Shown: in pieces, positions 23,219 through 32,453 of the stretch | Position numbering within the stretch: the stretch's first letter is position 1 | How the letters are laid out: each line of letters opens with the position of its first letter | NCBI GenBank assembly: GCA_910587465.1 | Contig: CAJUMS010000006.1 | Span: 1-64,000 of the forward strand | From: an uncultured Oscillospiraceae bacterium | Lineage (GTDB): Bacteria > Bacillota > Clostridia > Oscillospirales > Ruminococcaceae | Reading direction: 5' to 3' | DNA length: 64,000 nucleotides | The notes under the pieces: model-generated | What the model was told of the DNA's origin: nothing | Databases searched by the model: none | Seen by the model: only the letters and a program-made list of their open reading frames with translations | Position numbers and translations under genes: made by a program

Positions 23219-25807
23219 ATGAATGCTAACAAATTAACTCAGAAATCACTTGAAGCCATACAGTCCGCGCAGGACTTGTCGGTTTCGTATCAGAACAACT
23301 GCGTTGAGCAGATGCATTTATTGTATGCTCTCCTCGCGGAGGAGGGCGGGCTTATCCCGCAGATATTCACGAAAATGGGTATCGACGCGAACGGGATAAA
23401 GACGGCGGCGCTGAAGTTTGTCGAGGGTATGCCGCGCGTTACGGGCGGTGGTCGTGGCGATATTTACCCTTCGCGTGAGCTCAGCGAGGTTCTTGTCGAG
23501 GCGGAAAAGCAGGCGCAGCGAATGAAGGACGAATACGTTTCTGTGGAGCATTTGCTGCTGGCGCTTATCGAAGTGCCCGACAGCGACGTCAAGGGGATAT
23601 TCAAGAGCTTTAACGTCGATAAAAACGCGTTGCTGAAAGCCTTACAGGATATACGCGGAAATCAGCGCGTCACCTCTCAGAATCCCGAAGAAACCTACGA
23701 CGTACTCAAAAAATATGGTCAAGACTTGGTGGAGTTGGCGCGGCAGAACAAGCTCGACCCCGTTATCGGGCGTGACTCCGAGATACGCAACGTTATTCGC
23801 ATACTTTCGCGAAAGACGAAAAACAACCCCTGCCTTATCGGCGAGCCGGGCGTCGGCAAGACCGCTATCGCTGAGGGTCTGGCGCTGCGAATAGTGCGCG
23901 GTGATGTTCCCGCTAACCTTAAAGACCGCAAGCTGTTTTCGCTGGATATGGGCGCGCTTATCGCGGGCGCTAAGTATCAGGGCGAATTCGAGGAGCGTTT
24001 GAAAGCCGTGCTGAACGAGGTAAAGAAGTCGGACGGGCGGATAATCCTGTTTATCGACGAGTTGCATCTGATAGTCGGCGCGGGCAAGACCTCGGGCGCT
24101 ATGGACGCGGGCAACCTTTTAAAGCCCATGCTGGCGCGCGGCGAGCTGCACTGTATCGGCGCGACAACTCTCGACGAGTACTCGAAGTATATCGAGAAAG
24201 ACCCCGCGCTGGAAAGACGTTTTCAGACTGTGCTTGTCGACGAGCCTACCGTCGAGGACACGATCTCGATACTGCGCGGACTTAAAGAGCGGTACGAGGT
24301 ATTCCACGGCGTAAAGATTCACGATAACGCGATAATCGCAGCGGCTACGCTGTCGAACCGCTATATCACAGATCGTTTCCTTCCCGACAAGGCGATAGAC
24401 CTTGTTGACGAGGCGTGCGCTATGATACGCACCGAAATGGACAGTATGCCGCAGGAGCTTGACGAGATATCGCGCGGGATAATGCAGCTCGAAATTGAAG
24501 AAGCCGCTCTGAAAAAGGAGACCGACAAGCTATCGCAGGAGCATTTGGCGGATATCCAGAAGGAGCTCGCGGAGAAACGCGATAGCTTCAACGCTATGAA
24601 AGCGAAGTGGGAGAACGAGAAGAACGCTATCTCCAAGGTTCAAGACCTGCGTAAGGAGATAGAGCAGACAAACGCGGACATCGAAAAGGCAAAGCGCGAG
24701 AACGATCTTAACAAGGCTGCCGAGCTGATGTACGGAAAACTGCCGAAGTTACAGGGTGATTTGCAGCATGAGGAGGAGTTGGCGGAGGAGGCAAAGGCAA
24801 GCTCGCTGCTCCGCAATAAAGTTACGGACGAGGAGATAGCGCGTATCGTCGGTCGCTGGACGGGGATACCCGTGGAGAAATTGGTTGAGGGCGAGCGCGA
24901 AAAGATACTTCATCTTGCCGATACCCTGCATAAGCGCGTTATGGGTCAGGAGGAGGCGGTGTCCCGCGTGACCGAAAGCATTATGCGTTCGCGCGCGGGT
25001 ATCAACGACCCGAGAAAGCCGCTTGGCTCTTTCCTGTTTCTTGGTCCTACGGGCGTGGGCAAGACCGAGCTTGCAAAGGCGCTCGCGGAGTCGCTGTTTG
25101 ACGACGAGCACAACATTATCCGTCTGGATATGAGCGAATATATGGAGAAGCACACCGTTAGCCGCTTAATAGGCGCACCTCCCGGATATGTCGGCTATGA
25201 GGAGGGCGGTCAGCTTACAGACGCGGTTCGCCGCAAGCCGTACTCCGTTGTGCTGTTCGACGAGGTGGAAAAGGCTCACCCCGACGTGTTCAATGTGCTG
25301 CTGCAAATTCTTGACGACGGCAGAGTTACCGATAGTCAGGGGCGCACTATCGATTTCAAGAACACGATAATTATTTTGACCTCTAACCTTGGCTCGCAGT
25401 TTATTCTTGACGGTATTGATGAGGACGGGCAGATAACCGGGGAGGCTCGGAGCAGCGTCGACAGGCTGCTGAAACAGTCGTTCCGTCCCGAGTTTCTTAA
25501 CCGTCTGGACGAGATCGTATTTTACAAGCCGCTTACCAAAACGGAGATATTCGGTATTATCAATTTGCAGGCTGTCGACCTCGCAAAGCGGCTCAAAGAT
25601 AAGCAGCTTTCGCTTGAAATTTCCGATGAGGCTAAACAACTTATAGTTGACGAGAGCTATGACCCAAGCTTCGGCGCGCGTCCGCTCAAGCGTTATATGC
25701 AGCGCAATCTAGAAACGCTTATCGCGCGGGAGATACTTGCCGATAAGCTCAAACAGGGAGATACCATTCACATTACGGTCAAGAACGGCGGGCTTGCCGT
25801 CGGATAA
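23219..25807 (+). CDS. clpB: ATP-dependent disaggregase ClpB
   Basis: An 862-residue Hsp100 unfoldase that rescues aggregated proteins with DnaK. The N domain (1-145) has two Clp_N repeats. AAA-1 has GEPGVGKT (208-215). A coiled-coil M domain follows (about 405-525, long Glu/Lys heptads). AAA-2 has GPTGVGKT (609-616), LFDEVEKAHPD and the sensor/arginine motif GARPLKRYMQR. The M domain distinguishes it from ClpC/ClpA. ATG with AAGGAGG. I saw neither a CIRCE element nor a CtsR-type direct repeat immediately upstream, so heat-shock control is not evident from sequence. Confidence 0.96.
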   Translation: MNANKLTQKSLEAIQSAQDLSVSYQNNCVEQMHLLYALLAEEGGLIPQIFTKMGIDANGIKTAALKFVEGMPRVTGGGRGDIYPSRELSEVLVEAEKQAQRMKDEYVSVEHLLLALIEVPDSDVKGIFKSFNVDKNALLKALQDIRGNQRVTSQNPEETYDVLKKYGQDLVELARQNKLDPVIGRDSEIRNVIRILSRKTKNNPCLIGEPGVGKTAIAEGLALRIVRGDVPANLKDRKLFSLDMGALIAGAKYQGEFEERLKAVLNEVKKSDGRIILFIDELHLIVGAGKTSGAMDAGNLLKPMLARGELHCIGATTLDEYSKYIEKDPALERRFQTVLVDEPTVEDTISILRGLKERYEVFHGVKIHDNAIIAAATLSNRYITDRFLPDKAIDLVDEACAMIRTEMDSMPQELDEISRGIMQLEIEEAALKKETDKLSQEHLADIQKELAEKRDSFNAMKAKWENEKNAISKVQDLRKEIEQTNADIEKAKRENDLNKAAELMYGKLPKLQGDLQHEEELAEEAKASSLLRNKVTDEEIARIVGRWTGIPVEKLVEGEREKILHLADTLHKRVMGQEEAVSRVTESIMRSRAGINDPRKPLGSFLFLGPTGVGKTELAKALAESLFDDEHNIIRLDMSEYMEKHTVSRLIGAPPGYVGYEEGGQLTDAVRRKPYSVVLFDEVEKAHPDVFNVLLQILDDGRVTDSQGRTIDFKNTIIILTSNLGSQFILDGIDEDGQITGEARSSVDRLLKQSFRPEFLNRLDEIVFYKPLTKTEIFGIINLQAVDLAKRLKDKQLSLEISDEAKQLIVDESYDPSFGARPLKRYMQRNLETLIAREILADKLKQGDTIHITVKNGGLAVG

Positions 25808-25816
25808 AAATTTCCG

Positions 25817-25858
25817 CAAAAAATTCCCCGAAAGATTTCTTTCGGGGAATTTTTTGCG
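25817..25858. terminator. Bidirectional terminator between clpB and the chemoreceptor
   Basis: AAAAAATTCCCCGAAAG pairs with CTTTCGGGGAATTTTTT around ATTT, giving T-runs in both directions. Confidence 0.92.
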
Positions 25859-25867
25859 ATGATTTTG

Positions 25868-27865
25868 TTAGTCCGCGCTTTCTCTGCATTGGAAGTTGGA
25901 CATAAGCGACTTGAGGTTTTCCGCTTGAACGGAGAGTGCGCGGCTCGTTTCCGCGCTTTTGGCGGAGGTGTCGGTGTTGGACTGTACGACGCGGTTAATC
26001 TGCGCGATACTTTCGGATATCTCGCGCATATTCTCCTTCTCTTGCTGAACGGCTGCGTTGACAGTTTTCATATCTTCAACGGCATGGAGAACTACTTCTG
26101 TGGACTCGTTGAGCTGATTGGATACCATATTTACAACGTCCGAGCCGCGGTTAACCGATTCGAGCGAACTTTCGATAAGCTGTTTGGTCGCCTTTGCCGC
26201 TTTGTCGGACTTGTTCGCGAGATTGCGCACCTCGTCCGCTACTACCGCAAAGCCCTTGCCCGCGGGTCCCGCTGCCGCTGCCTCGATCTCGGCGTTCAGT
26301 GCGAGAATGTTCGTCTGGTATGCAATGTCCTCGATGGTTGCGATTATCTTTTCGATTTGCAACGCTGAGTTGGTGATCTCGGCCATCGCGTCCGAAGCGT
26401 TTAACATTTTTTCGTTGCAGTATTTGACCTGTTCGCCCGCCTTGACCGCGTTCTCTTCGGCGTTTTTGGTGGTCTTGGAGTTTTCGGCTGAAGCTTCGGA
26501 AAGTTTCGCGAGCATGTCCATAAGCGACCGGATTACCTCGGACTGTTCAGCTGCGCCGTTCGCAAGGCTCTGCGCGTCCGCGGAGACCTGATTGGCTTCC
26601 TTCGCTACAAGGTTGGATGATTTGTTGATCTCGCTGAATGTGTGGTTCAAAGACTTCTGTATTTTTTTGAGCGATTTCTCGATAGAGCTGAAATCGCCGT
26701 CATATTCGATTTGCGGCATGGCAAGCATATTTCCGCGGGACATCTCGTGAAGTACTTCACCGAGGTCTCGAATATAGGATTTCAGCGATACGAGCGTTCC
26801 GCCGAATTCGTAAGCCAGCACGCCGATCTCGTCCGTGCGGTTGATGTTGTCGATAGGTGTGTACAGGTCTCCGCGCGCCATGAGGGTCATACGCTTGGAC
26901 ATCTTCATGATGGGTTTGGACATCTTGTTGGCATACGCGGATATCGCGACGATACCGCCCGCGAGAAATACAAGAGAGCACACGATAAGCGCAATGATTA
27001 TCATGACCATTGCCGACAGCATTTCGCTTTCGGGCGCGGTAACACCGTATGCCCATCCGTTCGAGCCGTTGACCGTTCCGTAGGCGCAGATGTTTTTCAC
27101 GCCGTTATAGCTGAACTTGGAAACGCCCGTTTCGCCTCCCGTCATCTTTTGAAACATCTCGGCGGTGGAGCGGTAAGCGCTTTCCGCATTAGCCATTTCT
27201 ATGTAGTTGGTCTGTGCCGATACTATCTCGGAATCTGCATTCGCGATCATCTTTCCGTTATTGTCGATAAGGAAAATATTGCCTGTCGTTCCGACCTTTT
27301 TATCGGAGATAAGGTCGCTGAAATACGAGCCGTCTATCGTCAGGAGAAATGCGCCCGATTTGCACGGCACGGCAAGCACGAACCGCAGATTTCCACCGAG
27401 ATCTATCGTTGAGGAAATCTCGGCGTACGTATCTTCGCTTTCATTTGCAAGAACTTTTTGAACGCAGTCCAGCTGCGGTATGCGCTCGTCGAAAAAGAGA
27501 TCGTATGTGGTACGGGTCTCGCCGGTTTTTGTAACTACTCCGCACTCGAGGAAAATGCTTCCCTCCAGCATTCTATCCGCGTATTTCAGTCCGTTGTTTA
27601 CGCCGAGCGCGACGGTCCTGTCAAACTCCGCGGCAGGTTTGAGCGCTTCGGCGCGCGCCTGCGCGAGCGCTACGGAAAACGTATGGTCGGAGAACTGCTG
27701 AATAGTTACGAGATCGGCGTTTACGGTATTTTCAATTCCTATATAGCCCGAAATAATGCCCGCCGTTACTGTTCCTATTATCAACAGTGTAAACACAAGG
27801 CTCACTATCAATATCATTTGCGTCCTTATCGAGGTTTTCTGATTGTTTGCTTTATTCTTGGTCAT
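25868..27865 (-). CDS. Methyl-accepting chemotaxis protein
   Basis: A 665-residue transmembrane chemoreceptor. A basic N-terminus is followed by TM1 (about 14-36), a periplasm-facing double-Cache-like ligand domain with DGSYFSDLISDKKVG and GKMIANADSE, TM2 (about 285-310), a HAMP domain (KMSKPIMKMSKRM...) and a long signalling domain. The conserved tip reads EIEAAAAGPAGKGFAVVADE, and methylation helices lie on either side. Start ATG 27863-27865, with AAAGGAG upstream. The longer frame starting 24 codons earlier includes an unlikely Cys/Tyr-rich leader and crosses the promoter. No other chemotaxis genes are in view. The ligand is unknown. Confidence 0.9.
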   Translation of the reverse strand: MTKNKANNQKTSIRTQMILIVSLVFTLLIIGTVTAGIISGYIGIENTVNADLVTIQQFSDHTFSVALAQARAEALKPAAEFDRTVALGVNNGLKYADRMLEGSIFLECGVVTKTGETRTTYDLFFDERIPQLDCVQKVLANESEDTYAEISSTIDLGGNLRFVLAVPCKSGAFLLTIDGSYFSDLISDKKVGTTGNIFLIDNNGKMIANADSEIVSAQTNYIEMANAESAYRSTAEMFQKMTGGETGVSKFSYNGVKNICAYGTVNGSNGWAYGVTAPESEMLSAMVMIIIALIVCSLVFLAGGIVAISAYANKMSKPIMKMSKRMTLMARGDLYTPIDNINRTDEIGVLAYEFGGTLVSLKSYIRDLGEVLHEMSRGNMLAMPQIEYDGDFSSIEKSLKKIQKSLNHTFSEINKSSNLVAKEANQVSADAQSLANGAAEQSEVIRSLMDMLAKLSEASAENSKTTKNAEENAVKAGEQVKYCNEKMLNASDAMAEITNSALQIEKIIATIEDIAYQTNILALNAEIEAAAAGPAGKGFAVVADEVRNLANKSDKAAKATKQLIESSLESVNRGSDVVNMVSNQLNESTEVVLHAVEDMKTVNAAVQQEKENMREISESIAQINRVVQSNTDTSAKSAETSRALSVQAENLKSLMSNFQCRESAD

Positions 27866-27904
27866 ATCGAAAACTCCTTTATAAAGAGATTTGTTACTAT
27901 AAAA

Positions 27905-27933
27905 ATTATAACATTTCCAGCAAAGAATTTCAA
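27905..27933 (-). promoter_or_regulatory. Sigma-A promoter of the chemoreceptor gene
   Basis: Minus strand TTGAAA (27928-27933), 17 bases, TATAAT (27905-27910). The rest of the gap to 28222 is A/T-rich. It holds only a weak plus-strand promoter for the cellulase (TTGTTG, 28161; TATAAT, 28184-28189). Confidence 0.75.
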
Positions 27934-28222
27934 TCACTAACAGAACTTTTTGTTAAATTTGCACAAGCTTTTTGATTTAATATGACAAAATTGTCTACAA
28001 GCGCGACGCGTAAAGCGGCTTTGTGGGTTATCGTAATTATTATTTAGCTTAATGACCTTCAAACATTGACGAGAGTTAAGTTATTAAGTTGCTAACATAA
28101 ATTCTGATTTAGTATAGTCAAGAGAAATGTGAAAATTGTGTGAAATATTGCAAACCCCGATTGTTGAAATCGTCTCTGTATGATATAATATACAAAATAA
28201 ACCGAAATAAAAAGGAGCTATT

Positions 28223-29323
28223 ATGAAAAAACTTTTATCTGTATTTTTAACGCTTGTGATAGTGATAAGCTGCACGGGCTGCAGTGCCGCTCTGAAAGGA
28301 AACACTGTCAACACAAAATCGGCGCAGGAGTTTGTGGACATGATGGGAATGGGCTGGAACCTCGGCAACACTCTTGATCCGATAAACGGAAACGGCGACG
28401 ATTTGAAATACGAGACCTCGTGGGGCAATCAGCTAACGCAGCGCGAGCTGATTACGTATATAAAGTCGCAGGGCTTTGATACGATACGCATTCCCGTTTC
28501 GTGGGGCGAGCACACGGACGCCGCTCCCGATTACATAATACGCGAGCCGTGGTTCGCGAGAGTGCAGGAGATTGTCGACTGGTGTGTTGAGGAGGATATG
28601 TTCGTCATCATCAATCTTCACCATGACGGCGAATGGATACGCAAAGCCTCCGTGGACTACGACGGCACTATGGAGAAGTACAAGGCGATATGGTCGCAGA
28701 TCGCCGACCGTTTTGGCGACTATTCAAACAAGCTGATATTCGAGTCGATGAATGAGATCGGGTTTGACGATCTCGGCACGGAAAAGGGCTGTGAGCTTAT
28801 CAACAAAATGAACGCCGAGTTCACCGAGCTTATACGCAAATCAGGGAAGAACAACAAAAACCGTTATCTTTTACTGGCGGGTTACTGGACGGATATCGAC
28901 CGCTCCTGCGAGGGTATAGTAATGCCCGACGACGACAAGACCATTCTTTCGGTGCATTATTACTCGCCGTCCGATTTCGCTATTGCGGAGCGCGGAACGG
29001 AGTGGGGCTACCGTGAAACATGGGGCACGGACGACGATATGCAGTACCTCGACGGTCAGATGAAGAAGCTCAAGGAGAGCTTTATTGACAAGGGCGTGCC
29101 CGTTATTATGGGAGAGTACGGCTGCCTTAAAAAGGACAAGGAGCTTGAAAGCCGAGTGAAATACATTTCGAGCGTTACCGAGTACTGCCTTAAATACCAC
29201 ATCTGCCCCGTGTTCTGGGATAACGGCGAGGAGATAGACCGCGCGGCGCTGTCGTGGCGCACGGAGGGCCTTGAGGAAGCGGTCAAGGCGGCTAAGCAAA
29301 ACGGTCTAGCGGGAAGATCATAA
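28223..29323 (+). CDS. GH5 endoglucanase lipoprotein (cellulase)
   Basis: A 366-residue secreted lipoprotein with signal peptide and lipobox ending at a Cys in SCTGCS (about residue 20). A single GH5 (beta/alpha)8 domain follows: MGWNLGNTLD, TIRIPVSWGEH, VIINLHHDG, the acid/base Glu in FESMNE, HYYSP, the nucleophile Glu in VIMGEYG and FWDNG. All catalytic positions are intact. It should cut beta-1,4-glucan, or related glucomannan, at the cell surface. There is no carbohydrate-binding or dockerin module, so it is probably not cellulosomal. ATG with AAAGGAG. Confidence 0.93.
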   Translation: MKKLLSVFLTLVIVISCTGCSAALKGNTVNTKSAQEFVDMMGMGWNLGNTLDPINGNGDDLKYETSWGNQLTQRELITYIKSQGFDTIRIPVSWGEHTDAAPDYIIREPWFARVQEIVDWCVEEDMFVIINLHHDGEWIRKASVDYDGTMEKYKAIWSQIADRFGDYSNKLIFESMNEIGFDDLGTEKGCELINKMNAEFTELIRKSGKNNKNRYLLLAGYWTDIDRSCEGIVMPDDDKTILSVHYYSPSDFAIAERGTEWGYRETWGTDDDMQYLDGQMKKLKESFIDKGVPVIMGEYGCLKKDKELESRVKYISSVTEYCLKYHICPVFWDNGEEIDRAALSWRTEGLEEAVKAAKQNGLAGRS

Positions 29324-29458
29324 ATGACCAACGGAATAACAAGTGTATTATCCCTTTTCAGAGTGGTGGAAAAGCTACTTGAAAAGGGTGTGCTGAAGCC
29401 GCTTGCGGATATTCAGCACAAATACGCGTTTTCGGTTTTGTGTATAAGCTCGGAATAA
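29324..29458 (+). CDS. Possible 44-residue peptide after the cellulase
   Basis: An ATG lies directly after the cellulase stop (TAA ATG) and opens a 44-codon frame. The predicted peptide is amphipathic with a Val/Leu/Ala-rich second half. No good Shine-Dalgarno sequence is present beyond GGGAAG, so translation would have to rely on reinitiation. No family recognised, and it may be chance. Confidence 0.25.
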   Translation: MTNGITSVLSLFRVVEKLLEKGVLKPLADIQHKYAFSVLCISSE

Positions 29459-29507
29459 TATGCGGCAATGTTCCGAAGAAAGTAATTAATCACCGGAGGT
29501 ATATACA

Positions 29508-30302
29508 ATGAAAAACCCTAACGAGATCTGCGGAATATGGCATGGAAAAAACGCCTCGGCTGCAATAACCGAAGACTTTTCCATGTTCTTTTTAAGACTT
29601 GAGCCTGAGCTTATAGCGGCGGTGCTCAGGCATTCCGACTACGGAACGGTGGGTACCGTTTACGGCATGGGCAAGGACTGGAATGCTAACTCGATATACC
29701 GCATTATCAATCCCGACAGCGGAAAAATTTTCTGTAATGACGAAAACGATGAAAGGCTCAAGCTGCATAAAAGCGATAAAGCCGAGCTTGACAGCAAAAG
29801 TGGTAATTTGATTTATACGGCTTACAACGGCAGCCGTTTTGAGCTTACATTGTCGGAAAAGTTTGATCAAGACTTTTTTGTCAAGGATAAAAACAGCAAT
29901 TCTCTTTCTCTGCCGGAAAAAATGGCAAAATGGAATATACTGTCCTGCTTTTATTATGAAGACGGATTTTATAACGTACATATAGACGCAGTTAAAAATG
30001 CCGCTTATTTCGGGTTTGACGAAAAGGAGAAATTCCTTTATTGCCGGATAGGAAAGAACGCTTATTGCGAAAAGGGGTGGGCAATGCTTTCCACGACGTG
30101 TATCAGAATGAATGAAAGCAGAATGTTGGAGGACAACCTGCTTGCTTTGGAGGATTATAAGCTTAACGAGGACTTTTTTGTCGAAGACGGCTGTTCTTTT
30201 CCCGATGACGGCGGCTGGTATTGGTCTGTCAAAGAGGTGACAAACGACGTTATTTATTTAAACGGCTGCGGCGGCGCTACATACGAGATACAAAAAAATT
30301 AA
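29508..30302 (+). CDS. Hypothetical 264-residue protein
   Basis: A soluble protein of unknown family. It is acidic and rich in aromatic residues and Asn/Asp/Lys, with no signal peptide, membrane segment or recognisable catalytic motif. Recurrent short beta-type stretches (YAAYFGFDEKEKFLYCRIG-like) suggest a mostly beta fold. CGGAGG eight bases before the ATG. Codon use has more A/T-ending codons than its neighbours, which could mean later acquisition. Possible immunity-type or cytosolic housekeeping role; none can be argued firmly. Confidence 0.5.
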   Translation: MKNPNEICGIWHGKNASAAITEDFSMFFLRLEPELIAAVLRHSDYGTVGTVYGMGKDWNANSIYRIINPDSGKIFCNDENDERLKLHKSDKAELDSKSGNLIYTAYNGSRFELTLSEKFDQDFFVKDKNSNSLSLPEKMAKWNILSCFYYEDGFYNVHIDAVKNAAYFGFDEKEKFLYCRIGKNAYCEKGWAMLSTTCIRMNESRMLEDNLLALEDYKLNEDFFVEDGCSFPDDGGWYWSVKEVTNDVIYLNGCGGATYEIQKN

Positions 30303-30434
30303 GCAGACTGTATATAGTGTTGATCTAAGCGAAATTATTTTAATTTGAATTTTTCGCACCAGTTCACCCGCCTTTGTCGGCTTGCGAAAAATTTCTGTGA
30401 CGGCATGCGCTGCAATAACTTTTTCTACAAACTG

Positions 30435-30470
30435 AAACGGGATAACAAACGTTATCCCGTTTTGTTTTAT
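30435..30470. terminator. Strong terminator, 12-bp perfect stem
   Basis: AAACGGGATAAC (30435-30446) and GTTATCCCGTTT (30451-30462) form a perfect stem with a 4-base loop, followed by TTGTTTTAT. The 130 bases before it (30303-30434) hold no gene. Confidence 0.85.
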
Positions 30471-30515
30471 GCTTGCGGTAGATCTTTATTATATCGTTCA
30501 GACGTATGCGGGCGG

Positions 30516-30732
30516 TCAGGAGTGATTGGACGAAACAAATACCGGTTCAAAAAAGTCGCGGACTGTCCCGCGTTTTTTGACGATTACTATTTCGCGCACA
30601 ACGCCCTTATAAAAGAAATGCAGAAAGGTCGGTATGACGAACACCAGTATATCCGCGGTGAGAAATACCCATGCTATCCAGTTGACCTCAAAGGTGATAG
30701 AGCCAAATCCGTTACAATCCGTTACAGGTTAT
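30516..30732 (-). pseudogene. Small membrane protein gene disrupted at its start
   Basis: On the minus strand, right after the rhomboid gene, a frame ends at TGA (30516-30518). It reads as a clear small membrane protein with a transmembrane segment (WIAWVFLTADILVFVIPTF) and a basic tail (REIVIVKKRGTVRDFF). It has no start codon. At the place where translation should begin, AAAGGAG is followed by a 10-base tandem duplication (ATCCGTTACA twice, 30707-30726). This shifts the frame and introduces a stop. Removing one copy would join the frame to the ribosome binding site region, though the first codon would still be ATA. I read it as recently broken. Confidence 0.4.
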
Positions 30733-30747
30733 GAGGGCTCCTTTCGG

Positions 30748-31335
30748 TCATCTCATCATCTCGAACTTTTTCTTATAAAACCACGTGCCGAAGCCAAGTC
30801 CCGAAACGCCGCCGCAGATATGTCCGAAGTGGGATACATTATCCTCGACGGCGATACCCGCGTATATCTCCTGTCCGAGGTAGATAGCCGCGATTATGAT
30901 AAGCGTGAGCGGTATTTCGCCCTTTTTCATATTGGTAAACGCGCTTAATATAATCAGCATAAACACAATACCCGATGCGCCGAGTATTCCCGTGTTAAAG
31001 AACAGCATATTGAGGATACCGCCAGCGAGCGCCGTCACGCCCATCATTATGCATAAGTTCCAGCTGCCGTAGCGCTCCTCGACAATAGGTCCTACGAGCA
31101 GGAGCATGGTCATGTTGCCCGCGAAGTGCGAAAAGCTCGCGTGACCGAAAACGTAGCTGAACACGCGCAGATACGTAAGCGGGTCAAGCAGGCTTGCGTG
31201 ACCGTAGCAGACGAACAGCAGGCGGTTTGTGAAGCCTTTGGTTATCCAGTCAAGTATCAGGGTCGCGAGGCATATTGCCGCGAACGTCAGTATTACGGGG
31301 GAATTGTAGCTTAGCTTTAATTTTTTATTGCTCAT
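30748..31335 (-). CDS. Rhomboid-family intramembrane serine protease
   Basis: A 195-residue six-helix membrane protein. The catalytic Ser121 sits in GASG (119-122) and His172 in SHFGH, with the HxxxN-type HFAGN motif of helix 2. It cleaves transmembrane segments of other proteins. The minimal six-helix core is typical of bacterial rhomboids. ATG with AAAGGAT. It was probably cotranscribed with the broken small membrane gene downstream. Confidence 0.9.
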   Translation of the reverse strand: MSNKKLKLSYNSPVILTFAAICLATLILDWITKGFTNRLLFVCYGHASLLDPLTYLRVFSYVFGHASFSHFAGNMTMLLLVGPIVEERYGSWNLCIMMGVTALAGGILNMLFFNTGILGASGIVFMLIILSAFTNMKKGEIPLTLIIIAAIYLGQEIYAGIAVEDNVSHFGHICGGVSGLGFGTWFYKKKFEMMR

Positions 31336-31400
31336 AATTTATCCTTTCACAAGAACTTTTTCACGGTTTTCCCCGCTAAGGGAGGGTAAAGTCTAAATTT

Positions 31401-31883
31401 TCAAATGGGTCTTTTCATAAAAATGCAATGGAACGTGAGGTATGCGTCACAATCTCCCGATTTGGTGAAGCCGTAGCTTTCGTACCAGCGCTTGACGCGT
31501 TCGTTCGCGTCGACTACTCCGATAGTTATTTCTGTGAACCCAAGCTCCCGCGCTCTGTCGAACGAGTGGAGCATAAGGCTCTCGCCTATCCTGCGGTGGC
31601 GGAATTCGGGGTCGGTGCAGAGATTTGACAGCTCGATCTCTCCGTCTGCGATACGCAGCGAGTAATACCCCGCGAGTTTGCCGTCAGCAAAGCAGGCGTA
31701 CATCGGGCGCTGTTCGGCGTGCATATGGTATTCAAGGCGTTCCTCGGTCGTGGCATACGACGTGAATTTCGGGTCTTTTTCGGGGGTGAAGCTGAATTCG
31801 TCCGCGACGGTCTGAAAGCTCCGGCGTATGAGCCGAACGCACTCTGGGATATCCTTTTCGGTAACTTTTCTTATCTCCTGCAT
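31401..31883 (-). CDS. GNAT acetyltransferase
   Basis: A 160-residue GNAT. Features are IRKVTEKDIPECVRLIRRSF at the N-terminus, YYSLRIADGEIELSNLCTDPEFRHRRIGESLM (acetyl-CoA loop RRIG) and VKRWYESYGF in the last third. Substrate unknown. ATG with GGAGAACG. It is in line with a second GNAT 15 bases upstream. Confidence 0.82.
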   Translation of the reverse strand: MQEIRKVTEKDIPECVRLIRRSFQTVADEFSFTPEKDPKFTSYATTEERLEYHMHAEQRPMYACFADGKLAGYYSLRIADGEIELSNLCTDPEFRHRRIGESLMLHSFDRARELGFTEITIGVVDANERVKRWYESYGFTKSGDCDAYLTFHCIFMKRPI

Positions 31884-31898
31884 TTGCGTTCTCCGTTC

Positions 31899-32432
31899 TT
31901 ATTTATTGTCTATCCAATACCGTCTTATCGTTTCATTTTTATCGTCGGGGTCGGCGACGATATTTTCAAGAACGCCGCCGCAGCTTTCTATCACTTTGGC
32001 GGATCCGATATTTGAGGAGTGGCAGCCGAGCAGTACCCTTTGAATTTTCATGCCCTTTGCCTCCGATAGCACCATTTTAAGCATATGAGTCGCGCAGCCC
32101 TTTCGCCGTTCGCTCGGTCTTACGCCGTAGCCTATATGACCCCAAGTGTTATAGCCCGCCGCGGTCAGATAATGGCGAAGAGAAGCCGCTCCGATAAGTC
32201 TGCCGTTCTCGTCTGTTACAAAGTAAGACGTTGTCGATGAGTATTTCTTGTCAAGATTGCCGCGCTCACAGTTGTCGAGCATTTGGATAAATTCCGCGAA
32301 ACTGTCCAAATTTTCAAACGTCTTATCGAGAAACCACGGCGCGATCTGCGTGCCACTTGCCTGCCATTCCATCATCATTTCGTTGTACCGATCGAAAAAA
32401 TACAGGTCGGGCTTTGCTAAATATAATTTCAT
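31899..32432 (-). CDS. GNAT acetyltransferase, second
   Basis: A 177-residue GNAT of the clostridial 'predicted acetyltransferase' type. It begins MKLYLAKPDLYFFDRYNEMMMEW and has GHIGYGVRPSERRKGCATHMLK (acetyl-CoA loop) and ACHSSNIGSAKVIESCGG-like residues before the C-terminal strand. ATG with GGGGAAAGGA. It shares a transcript direction with maf/ppa, 21 bases after the preceding hypothetical gene. Confidence 0.85.
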   Translation of the reverse strand: MKLYLAKPDLYFFDRYNEMMMEWQASGTQIAPWFLDKTFENLDSFAEFIQMLDNCERGNLDKKYSSTTSYFVTDENGRLIGAASLRHYLTAAGYNTWGHIGYGVRPSERRKGCATHMLKMVLSEAKGMKIQRVLLGCHSSNIGSAKVIESCGGVLENIVADPDDKNETIRRYWIDNK

Positions 32433-32453
32433 AAGCGTTCCTTTCCCCGCGCT

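Noticed and set aside
30345..30948. Two plus-strand frames opposite the rhomboid region
   Set aside because: They are antisense to better supported minus-strand coding sequence and cross a strong terminator.
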